Origin: Monocercomonoides exilis
Lineage: Eukaryota > Preaxostyla > Oxymonadida > Polymastigidae
Direction: 5' to 3'
DNA: 64,000 bases
Assembly (NCBI GenBank): GCA_001643675.2
Contig: LSRY02000016.1
Location: forward strand, 1 to 64,000
Shown: piece by piece, positions 57,001 to 64,000 of the stretch
How positions within the stretch are numbered: position 1 is the first letter of the stretch
Layout of the letters: every line of letters starts with the position of its first letter
The notes under the pieces: model-generated
What the model was told of the DNA's origin: nothing
Databases searched by the model: none
The model's input: only the letters and a program-made list of their open reading frames with translations
Program-made: the position numbers and the translations under genes

Positions 57001-59410
57001 TGCTAAAAGACTCGGTCAAATAATCGGAAGAGACTTCACTGAAAGAGAGCATCAAAACAGAACTGACAAAAGGATTCTTTGTTCTTTTCTGTATCAAATC
57101 ACATAAATAATTACATAACTCCAATTCTGACACAGTATCATCTTCAACATTATCCTTGTTGCCTTGTATTTCGCATTGATTTCCTTTACAGTCTTCGGAT
57201 CTTATTTTTTCACGATAGAAAGTTGAAGTATTATAAGCATCAAAATATTCATCTTCATCCTCCATATTCATATCTACGTCACAAAATAGAGTTTTTTCGG
57301 AAAATTGCTTCAGCCATGTGCGAATAAGTGAAACGCACAAATCCACAACTCGAGAATCTGTAAGTGGAGTCGAAAGAGAAAGAAGCTTGTTTATACGTTT
57401 GATGAATGAACTACGATGAGTACACAAAACTTTTCGTTCTGTTGCATTGCCATTATCGCTGCTTTCGAGGGTCCGTTCGTCACAAAGACGAAAAATAGAA
57501 CAAACATCCTGCTCAAAAGTGCTTAAAGTTGATTTGACACCTACAGATTCTGACAGAAATTGAACGCTGTTTACATCTCCTGTTAGAACTTCACCTTTGT
57601 GTTTCTCATTGCATTTTCCATCTTTCTGCTTTTGCTGCTTTCGAAGAATTGTTAAATCTGATAGTGACAAGCAATCAGCATCATTATTCATGCTGATTTC
57701 ATCTTTTTCAAAGTCAATTTTGCGATTGCTTGATTTTTTCCGTAGTTGCTCAAGTTCAAATTCTTTCTTCTGTTTCATTTCAGCAAGCTTTCCCAACAAT
57801 CCAAAATCAACATCCCCAAACATCATATCTGACATAATGTGCTCCTTCAAATTGCATTTCTGACAGAGCTCTGAGATACTATTTTTATTTGCTGGATTGT
57901 CAATCTGCAAATTATCTGCATATTCATTTTTCTTGCTTTGACTAAATGTGGGAGATATATTCAAATTCTCATCTGAACTAATTTCCTTTTCATAAGTGTG
58001 CTCATCAATAAAAGTAAGATTAGTTCTTTCTAAAGGCGCTTCATTTGCTGTTATGAAATAAAGAAATGGAGTAAAAATGGCAGGCGCAAGGTGAATTGCA
58101 CACAGTCTAATGACGCTGCACAAAAAGGGTCGATGCTTAAAGCAAATTGGATACAATGAAAAATATAACGGAGATCGCTTATTTGAAATTTGTGAAGACA
58201 AAATTGAAGATGAAGTCGAATGAAATGATTGCAGTGTTTCGTTAATGCTTGCTTGACATTCACCTTCCCCTCCAGTTGCACAACACATCCATTCCACAAA
58301 CCATTTTGGATAACCGTAATTTGTAGGTTTCGATTCTAATGAAGCTTTGGTGTTGCACAAACTAATTTCTACTGATTTATTGCTTTCTTGAATATCATTT
58401 GTGAAAACCTTTTTGCTTGAGCTTGATTGCAGGCCAAAACTTTGGTTGTTGTTTAACGCACTTTTGGTGTCACTTGCGTCAACGGCCATTTCTGTGATGT
58501 TATTCTTTTTTTCAAATTCAAATTCTTCTTCGTCCAAAATTAGAACTTTGTGTTTCATCAGTAGTGTTTGCAAGTATCTTCTTTCTGTTTGATTCAGCGC
58601 ATCTAATATCAGTCCGCATATGAAAATAACAGATATTCTCTGAAGCCATTCTCCGCTTTCTCGAGATTTGTAAATAGGTTCTTCAGAACTCAAATCACGT
58701 AATTCTTGTTTTTGCTCCGAAACTTGAATTTTTAAATAATTTTCTTCATCTTCTTCTTTTTCTTTGCTCCGATTGCAAATCTTTGAATCATCCGATGCTC
58801 GAACAGTAGAAGCATCTGCAATGGTAGTTAGAAGTGTATTCGAACCAAATGTTTCAGTATTTTTACCATTTGTGAATTTGCTCTCTGTTTTGTGATTTTC
58901 ACTATTATTCATATCATTCCCTTCATCGCATTCATCTTCTAATTCTTCAAAGCTTTCTTCTTCTTCGTTCTCTTCATCGCTATTCTCTTCATCCTCCTCC
59001 TCTCCGCTTTCATCGCTTTCTTCATTTTCAATATTCTCATCCGCATCATCATCATCACTTTCATCATCTCCACAACGGCTAGAGACGCTAACACATTCAT
59101 CTATATCAAAAAGATTAAGTTGATACCCTTCCCAAAAAGAATTAAAGCTCTCAAAAAACGCTGCTAGATCGTTGAGGGCACGAGTTTCTTGACCAAGTCT
59201 GAGTTCTCGATGAAACTTCACAAGATGAACGAGTGGCGAAGTTGGAATAAACATCTGAAAACAACGAAGAAGCGAAAAATGTCGACAAAGAAGTGTCTGA
59301 AATATACAGTGTGTATAAAATTCAATATGAGAGATTGGAAATTTTGCTTTCAATTGAAAATTTTCATCTGTTTGAGAATGAAATGAAGATGCATAAAGCC
59401 AAGAAATCAT
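51002..59410 (-). CDS. Giant Ser-rich protein (2802 residues or more), unrecognised
   Basis: One uninterrupted minus-strand frame from an ATG at 59410. The same frame stays open upstream to about 59596 (reading NVGDALSSYICQRAK, PFIIERFF, LRYCPYDAMISWLYAS). The true N-terminus is therefore probably in an upstream exon, as no ATG precedes it in frame. Order: helical start; acidic run near residues 115-165; long helical and loop segments; many Ser-rich linkers (roughly residues 1500-2000 and 2550-2680). Helical blocks include LLLLQMMEANNKLNELYCL, ICDIIRNMKDVLSEASQLD and LIHFVAQHFGCSFSAALDSM. The C-terminal block, FLFETALRRGTTDMMRVVED, ends in LLLLKRYNSSELSL. It resembles large helical-solenoid trafficking or scaffold proteins in style, but I could not place it. 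An uninterrupted frame this long is strong evidence of a functional gene. Confidence 0.75.
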   Translation of the reverse strand: MISWLYASSFHSQTDENFQLKAKFPISHIEFYTHCIFQTLLCRHFSLLRCFQMFIPTSPLVHLVKFHRELRLGQETRALNDLAAFFESFNSFWEGYQLNLFDIDECVSVSSRCGDDESDDDDADENIENEESDESGEEEDEENSDEENEEEESFEELEDECDEGNDMNNSENHKTESKFTNGKNTETFGSNTLLTTIADASTVRASDDSKICNRSKEKEEDEENYLKIQVSEQKQELRDLSSEEPIYKSRESGEWLQRISVIFICGLILDALNQTERRYLQTLLMKHKVLILDEEEFEFEKKNNITEMAVDASDTKSALNNNQSFGLQSSSSKKVFTNDIQESNKSVEISLCNTKASLESKPTNYGYPKWFVEWMCCATGGEGECQASINETLQSFHSTSSSILSSQISNKRSPLYFSLYPICFKHRPFLCSVIRLCAIHLAPAIFTPFLYFITANEAPLERTNLTFIDEHTYEKEISSDENLNISPTFSQSKKNEYADNLQIDNPANKNSISELCQKCNLKEHIMSDMMFGDVDFGLLGKLAEMKQKKEFELEQLRKKSSNRKIDFEKDEISMNNDADCLSLSDLTILRKQQKQKDGKCNEKHKGEVLTGDVNSVQFLSESVGVKSTLSTFEQDVCSIFRLCDERTLESSDNGNATERKVLCTHRSSFIKRINKLLSLSTPLTDSRVVDLCVSLIRTWLKQFSEKTLFCDVDMNMEDEDEYFDAYNTSTFYREKIRSEDCKGNQCEIQGNKDNVEDDTVSELELCNYLCDLIQKRTKNPFVSSVLMLSFSEVSSDYLTESFSNNANQVFNNVHENEPSNESTEEPKKHCLIKSSIEASGCTQKIELTHETRGLPHLSLESKKYITQRAADLLATIATPSASVCPSKSAASSPAAARAMLIESMLSDMSLRSLALSVGIDLPPQCWTRLFVAKRKGSKLKTKGSANSPSSSASPQSGDGLGNEVCLVSLPVPPQSSLENGVHSLLYLGKVSEAEEIVKKWKVGALLIKTQQQQLSQSVLQKQELIFSEILSESNKTSNQFQNKNHLTAPFLSPFTTLLPVLSASSTTSSGRSASFSASSTFLFPSPSLFVGQLCFTLARSSTSLFASNNEADSEGKEEVAAKGKTASTNTNDKQTFDKKKRKEASEFEPAQLEKTTNRLLEQLLALLKASLTEKEKEKANILNFSNSCPNFVSLLCASSKSAHSSFLESLFSVASAVTSIQKCTSSFVCHFPLLVTVMCIISTILHIDFDICFHTDTLLLLFFLLTSNITTSNPLSSTDKLEPNEQQTENEDRRMTFDNSSTSGSDESNHSSSEMNPISCDVLKHFFYRLCLIRLLLLVRPFESSSILSLTIVDLLFISLNSHAVYNARSLSNSKHQRKIDAKDKNEVDASQLNVNNINEKDVENSSKVKTNSNGGQCLASLNEISPEHAPSPVLSLAALGLNPLHESMELGFPSNRTYSANVTSSSSYSLPFTNNAQFQTQVILSNSDLQNTSEKASAKSVSFPSSFSSSSSYSSSSSSQSAEHSFAQSIFPTIVPPMFCFHTSSIISLITSHPHSLFLLRPLLSALSVTQEQFVTSLLRRLFVCGAWEKMTESPLLPFQERLILEEEIEIKEEVGHSLYASNDSSLIFSNPQTNPKLDSCSLSPLHSLCLELLSNDFSSALSSSSSSPLPKQAAFSLLFPNHQTFPSSIITHFFTSMFSLFSFLPLSIQSSILLPSSSNQTSARRPFCTRLVTAFTQPTQKTPTLSSPIAPLLASPLLSSSSFSPSLSPSSSSISSSSSNSSSSSSSLPHSPGASSISSLSSTSVRFAPATPFQFPLPSEFQLLQSLNMSQCELFLSSVQSVVFFLCFSFHLLDSSNNSFRTFRSFLLSNKRSSSSKFDPSLSAVSLSITLRFLIFSVFSTTFDVQKHKQGLRSSVSKLSTSGILNRKQSKNSFLTPTFLDSPVCSFNQQALYPDSRYELFYKPHLLSLFLSNIFGIAPFSPHLFVDALQTVGDSSSFMLLLQMMEANNKLNELYCLSKGAEILQQKQEVVKICDIIRNMKDVLSEASQLDLESEVQRFHCELHKICEEEIKKDEADCHALYRTITSSLNQIKKAYLLKDYLKRVAEQEANNILKPSAKSTSNVLTIEKPQPSRLNHSQTIQSPLSSSPLFISSFSSSFSPIITSTHIPPLSNTSLPSSFIVESPLPSFATPPATPRDPAQLSLSSSSSSKASTPFESSSDLSSQSSTPPISPSASPSRRTALKRRMRSLSEIAMPIAVQHLNLLIHFVAQHFGCSFSAALDSMGNAYTSIQIACGRTDLQMSFFSNNKAASVASKAYLSQKTSSQNNQTQRLRANSISHVFKEDVFSNGSEPQVLQPQKSSSLQSSSTSPTYVEHSLFTEIQSSLAKHNVQSKRSSSADLNPSGVEVCPVSSELKVVCLLSAADSFLLAADLFDDFLSRFDSPANLISKHPFISVPSSFGPFISNASQLSQNSQMRNCSPINVLKCCFLCWASLFFAQNPQINWISKENTEMLLNASKVDKRAAHIHQIISDSVVALLPHTATLLRQSQTEYNSVMHSLSLQKSSSSLSSRLFCFRFPSSLLSSSYSLSLVHEWLYGFFPYQKRPSLMPSPSSSPSSSPNASPSISPTASPSSNILSSFSYSLTPHPQSTSSSFSLSSSYSSSSFSSSSFIKSSHIIHLCKPSTLSSLLYSTLLPLLSSLSYPLSAFLFETALRRGTTDMMRVVEDEQIACRSAVDELRGKAQAMRRRNEAPVTILSVALKNGKETENAKNEQDAKAYEERLNEILLLLKRYNSSELSL

Positions 59411-59596
59411 TGCATCATAAGGGCAATATCGCAGATGAGTTGAAAAGAATCTTTCAATGATAAACGGACAGTGCGTAGTTTTAGCCCTTTGACATATGTA
59501 AGATGACAGTGCATCGCCAACGTTTTTCGATATGTTTTCGTCTTTAAATATTTGCGATGATTTTCGAAGTTGTATATAAACATGGTAAATAATAAT

Positions 59597-59889
59597 TTAA
59601 AATAAAATAGCAAAATTAAGAATGAATCATAATTTTAATATAATGAAATATTTGAAATTAGTTAAAATGCGAGGATGATTCAAAAAAATCATACCATTAC
59701 ATATCATCCTCAAACAAAAATTGGAAAAGGTATTTTTTAGCCAGCCGTGGTAACAAACAAGAAATTTGTTGTTTCTATCGTTTTTAAATAGAAGTTTTAT
59801 TATTTTGGAAATTATTAATTTATTTTGGTTTCACAATTTTGATTTTACCATAACACGTTGTTTGAATCTGATCTTTTCTAAACTCCAAA
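59597..59889. other. Divergent promoter region
   Basis: About 290 bases between the giant minus-strand gene and the plus-strand coiled-coil gene. It probably holds the 5' exon and promoter of the former and the promoter of the latter. GTATGA, a possible donor, is present on the minus strand close to an ATG near 59690. No named promoter motif was recognised. Confidence 0.35.
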
Positions 59890-62800
59890 ATGACATCTCC
59901 AGACCGCTATCGTTCTCGAAAAGCTGCATTGCTCTATTCTGAAGAAGACTTTAATGCAACGCCTTCTAGAGTTAGCAAAGAGACAGTTTTAAAGGTTTTG
60001 ATACATTGCATTCTAAATTAAAATTTTCAAAATAAAAAATGTTTTTTTAGCAAGTTGATGAAGAGTTTCGGCAATCTCATCCATTCACACCACAAATAGA
60101 TGAAGTTTCCAAACGCCTTGCAACGAAACACGTATGCCTTTTTGGCGTTCATTTTTGGATAATTATTTATCAATTTATAAAAATTGCTCGTATTTGTTTT
60201 CTATTATAGCCTCGAAAACAACAGGCAAAACCAAAGCAGTGGCGTTTAGAAGAAGATGAAAAAGATTTAGAATGCACATACAAGCCAAAAATCACAGTAT
60301 GTTCCTTGATTTAATTCGAAAATAATTTAATATTTAATACCATATTATTCAGCCTTACAACTTTAAGGACGATTACGTTAGCACTCCTGTTGTAGAAAGA
60401 TTGTTTGTCGATGCTGTTGCAAAGAAAGAAAGTGAGCAACAACTTTTGAAGCAAAAAATTGCAGAAGAAGAAGAAAAGGAAGTTGAAGGTTGCACGTTTC
60501 ACCCAGTTATAAATGAGCAATCACTTCAAATTGTTGCAGCGGCAACATCAAGAGCGGAAAATGGAGAAATGGGAGAAGATAGTGATGACTTTGGGATGAC
60601 TGAAAGGGCTCCTTTATTTGAACGGGCAGCGATGCTAGAACGGGAGAAAAAGGAAAAATTAAATAAAATGAGAATTGAAGCTGAAATGAATAATGAAAAT
60701 TTGACATATGCACCGAAGATATCTTCGCAAACGAAAAAAATAATTTTAAAATCATCGAGAATGGGGCCAGGTTTTATTCAAGAAGATGTTGTCAAAAGGA
60801 TGGCAAAAGAAGATGTTTGCAACATGCTGTTTATGAATATATAAAAGTTATTTTCCCCTTCTGTTTTGGGCAATTTGTAAATTTTATATTTCTTTTTTTT
60901 TAAAAATAATCAATTCTTTATAAATTTGAAATCATTCAACATTTCAGCAAGAAGCTGCACAAGAGAAAGAGCGTATTCGGCAAATGGAAAAGAGGAAGGA
61001 GAAAGAGACCAAATACACATTCACTCCACGCATCAATCCTCTTTCATCGAAGCTTGTACAGCGCTCAAGTTCATTTATGGGGTCACATGCAGATTTCTTA
61101 CGTCGACAAGAAGCGAAAGAGGAAGAAAAAAAGTTGAAATTGTCAGTCGCCACTCAAAGAGCTCTGGGGGGACAGTGCACGTTCAAGCCACAAACACACT
61201 CAGCAGAATATTTAAAGCAGAGGGAAAGAGAATTGGCAAGAGAGAAAGAGAGAAGAAAAAGAATAGAAGAGCTGGAGAAGTCGCAAAAGATGAGCATGAT
61301 TGAAGGGCTGGTTGAAGAAAGCGAAGAAGACGAGGAATCCAACGAGCAAGATAAGCAAAAGGACGACCAGTCATCAGAAGAAGACAGCACGTCTTCAGAC
61401 GACAGCGAGAGCAGCAAGAGTTCTGGAGAGAGGGGGAATGAGCAGACATCTTCTTCACAGAAGCGGATGCAGGAGAAGCAAGTGCCGCGCTACGGGAGGT
61501 CGCAGTCAACACCTCGTTATGGCGCAGACGGGGCAATGTCATCGCGCAGCAGAGCGGCTTCTGCCAGGCAGTCGACAGAAAGAGGGATGGACGAGGAGAA
61601 AGAGAAGGAGGAGGAGGAGAGAATACAGGCACTGGCTGGTATTCTGAACGAGACGCCGCAGCAGCGTTTGGAGCGGCTGGCGAAATACGACGTGGAAAGG
61701 CGGAAGAACGAGGAAGAAAAGCGGAAGCAGGAAGCGCTGCAGAAAGCGAAGGAAACCGCGAAGCCTCGCATCAACCCGCGCAGCAAGCAAATGACGCAGA
61801 ACAGGACTTTGAATGAGCTTGTTTCGGGTGCATCGACACAGCGTGCGAGGGAAGAGGCAGAAGAGGCGAGGGAAAGAGAGTTCGCCAGGCAGTACACGTT
61901 CCGCCCTACGCTTTCAGCAACATCGCAAATGGCAGCGTCGTCGGAAGGGGTGAAGAAGAAGCGTATGCTGTCGTCGCTGTCTGCCCTCGATGCGCACATC
62001 AACGAGATGAACAGGCAGAAGCAGCTTCTGCTGGAAAAGGAGCGAGGCGAGCGAGAACTGAAAGAGATGGCAGAGTGCACATTCAAGCCAGCCATCAAAG
62101 AGTCGAGGCGCAGTCTCTCTGCGACGAAGAAGGGGCCTGTGTACATCCGCGGCCTGATGCACCATCTGGAGATGCAGGACATTGCGAGGCGGATCGAAGC
62201 AGAGAAGAAGGAGATGCTGGAGCGCATATCCATACACGGCTCGACGATCTCTCCGGCCCGCTCGTCAGGCTCGCTCTCAAGCACAACCAGCTCAGACGGC
62301 AGAAAGAGCGGAGCGTCGGCTGGCGGCGAGAAAAGGAATGGGAAAAAGGGAGGTGCTGCTGCAGCACGGCCATTTTCCGCATCAACCGCGTCGCAGCAGA
62401 GAACACCACAGCGCCGGCCTCAGACAGCACTGGGGCTGGGCAATTCTTCTTCTTCTTCTTCTTCACAAAACACATCATCACCTTCATTCACAGCAACCTC
62501 GACATTCTCCCCTACGATCTATTCCTCACCTCGCAGCAGTCTGAATCTGCGAGGCTCGTCGCAGCAGACGTCGTCTTCTCCTCTGCCGGCGTCGCATTTG
62601 GAGGCGAAGCAAAGAAGGCAGGAGCAGATGCGGATGAGCGGGAGGAGCAGAAGCACAGAGCTTAGCAGAACAGGAAGAAGTCGCAGCAGAAGCGGCAGCA
62701 GAACAAGAGGAGGAGGGAGGAAAGGAGAAGGATACGGCGCAAAGGGAAGGAGAGCATCAGCGCGGAGAAGAAAGAATGGAGGAGGCAGAAGCAGAGGCAG

Positions 62801-63926
62801 AGGCTCCGAGGACGATGGCAACGACGAGGACAGCTCAAGCGGAGATTCAGAGTATGGATTGAGCGACAGCTATTATGACGACTCGGACAGCGACGATTCG
62901 ATCGAAGAGCTTATTTTGCGTGCGACGATGACTCCGCGCGAGAGAAAGCTGTTTGACTCGAAGAAGAGAGAAAGAGAACTGATAGCGTCGAAAGACAAGT
63001 GGAAGAGCGGCGATGGGACGATGAAGCGGAAGGGGGACGAGCAGATAAAGCCGACGCGCCCGACCATCTTCAGCGAGATAGTCGATGCGCCTGCGAAGGA
63101 GAAGGAGAAGAGGCAGAGGCTGCTTAACTCCACGCGGGCGCAGCAGACAGCGGCAGCGTCATCAGCACAGCAAGGCCGCGGTGGAAGAGGATTCCGCGAC
63201 GGAGAATCGAGTCCGTCTGGGCTGAGCTACTCGCCGTATGCGGGTGGCAGCAGCGGGGCAGACGACGAGTGGGGCAAAGAGGGACGCGGGGGCAAGAAGA
63301 AGCAGAGCGTGAAGAGGAGCAGGGGAAGGCAGCTGCAGACGGTTGATCAGAAGCTGCTTTTGTCGACTCTGATGGACGACGAGTCGAGCGACATGCTTTC
63401 GTCGTCGAGCGAAGAGGATGTGCGATGGAAGGAGCGGACCATCAAGCGGAAGGAGAAGCTGCAGAGGGAGAAGGAAAGGCACGCAGAGTTCGAGAAAAGG
63501 CTGGCGGAGGAAGAGAGGAAGGCGAAGGAGGAGGAGGAGGAGCGCAAGAGACAGGAAGAAAGAGAGGAAAAGGAGATGAGGGAGAAGGCGATGGCTGCTG
63601 CGCTGAGGGAGCAGGAGAAGCAGAAGGAGAAAGAGGAGAGGAGGAAAGCGGAGGCGCAGCGGAGAGAAGAGGCAGCCCTGCGGAACAGCCGAAAATACGG
63701 ATACGGTGCGGGGGTGAGAGGCAGGGCCAGAGGGAAAGAGAACTCCACACCCACAGGCAGAAGGAACTTGTCTGCATCTTCGCTATCTCCGTCCCTTTCG
63801 CCGTCGATGTCGACTTCTCGTTCTCTGTCGGCCTCGTCTTCGTCTTATTCGCCCTCTCCGTCACCTTCCATCGCTCGCACTCCTCCTCGCCCTGTCTCTT
63901 CACGAACAACAGCTGTTCGAGCTTAG
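59890..63926 (+). CDS. Five-exon protein with repeated C/Y-T-F-x-P motifs
   Basis: Exons 59890-59994, 60051-60131, 60210-60296, 60353-60814 and 60948-63926. All introns are GT..AG (56, 78, 56 and 133 nt) and phase 0, giving 1237 residues. The start reads MTSPDRYRSRKAALLYS. Short repeated motifs of the type aromatic/Cys-T-F/Y-x-P-x-I recur: CTYKPKI, CTFHPVINEQS, LTYAPKISSQ, YTFTPRINPLS, CTFKPQTHS, YTFRPTLSA, CTFKPAIKES. Each is followed by an S-rich turn and separated by charged helices such as EREKKEKLNKMRIEAEM. Proteins with such TFKPxI repeats plus coiled coil occur widely in flagellated protists. A microtubule or flagellar role is inferred from that memory only. The second half is Ser/Arg-rich with acidic patches. 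A final Glu/Lys/Arg coiled coil (near 63430-63680) precedes a Ser/Pro tail ending SSRTTAVRA. Confidence 0.8.
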
Positions 63927-64000
63927 CTCACACTTCTTTTTTCTTTTCTTTCTTTCTTCTTCTTCTTCTTTTTTTGGATGGACTTCATACGTCTTTTTGC
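63927..64000. other. 3' end, pyrimidine-rich
   Basis: Short pyrimidine-rich tail after the stop codon, running to the window edge. Confidence 0.4.

Noticed and set aside
61517-62284. 255-codon minus-strand frame inside the last gene
   Set aside because: Antisense shadow. The plus-strand gene has consistent splice sites, phase and motifs.
1-64000. CRISPR array, bacterial operons or riboswitches
   Set aside because: The spliceosomal introns and Pol III boxes indicate a eukaryote. No regularly spaced identical short repeats with unique spacers were seen.

Overview
The window is AT-rich eukaryotic nuclear DNA from a protist with short spliceosomal introns (about 50-136 nt, GT..AG). I infer an oxymonad-like (Preaxostyla, e.g. 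Monocercomonoides/Blattamonas type) genome. This rests on remembered family resemblance: beta-helix (pectin-lyase-fold) protein fragments, a fragment resembling an oxymonad ARM-like family, serine-rich low-complexity proteins and an IS1595/Merlin-type transposon. No search was run.

Layout. 0.4-4.5 kb: a decayed element with a ubiquitin-specific-protease (USP) gene on the minus strand. 4.6-10.2 kb: degraded gene remnants, including a beta-helix pseudogene. 10.6-16.6 kb: an apparently intact 5.9-kb element with about 390-bp terminal inverted repeats (TIRs). It encodes a predicted 1260-residue protein that joins a USP deubiquitinase core to a transposase-like DDE domain, and a folded-RNA candidate lies just after its stop codon. 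15.9-31.5 kb: a direct duplication of about 7 kb (copies A and B). Between the copies is about 1 kb with a third USP fragment. 31.6-32.1 kb: a gene fragment beside a 45-nt A tract. 32.7-34.2 kb: a complete Merlin-like transposon (TIRs, 8-bp target duplication, intact DDE transposase) that also carries a tRNA-like Pol III unit. 34.8-40.0 kb: two large palindromes, and a beta-helix pseudogene framed by inverted repeats. 40.9-42.2 kb: an intact protein of thirteen 30-residue repeats. 42.2-46.0 kb: degraded sequence. 46.0-64.0 kb: a gene-dense, less AT-rich block of apparently functional host genes: two coiled-coil basic/acidic proteins, a small multi-exon gene with an N-terminal MGC motif, and a giant 2.8-kilo-residue protein on the minus strand.

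The strongest candidate for an undescribed system is the TIR-bounded USP-transposase element. At least three relatives lie in the first 25 kb, and two of them share a phase-1 intron near the start of the gene. I infer that a mobile element captured a deubiquitinase, which might protect its transposase or another factor from ubiquitin-dependent turnover. No other gene set in the window forms an obvious pathway.
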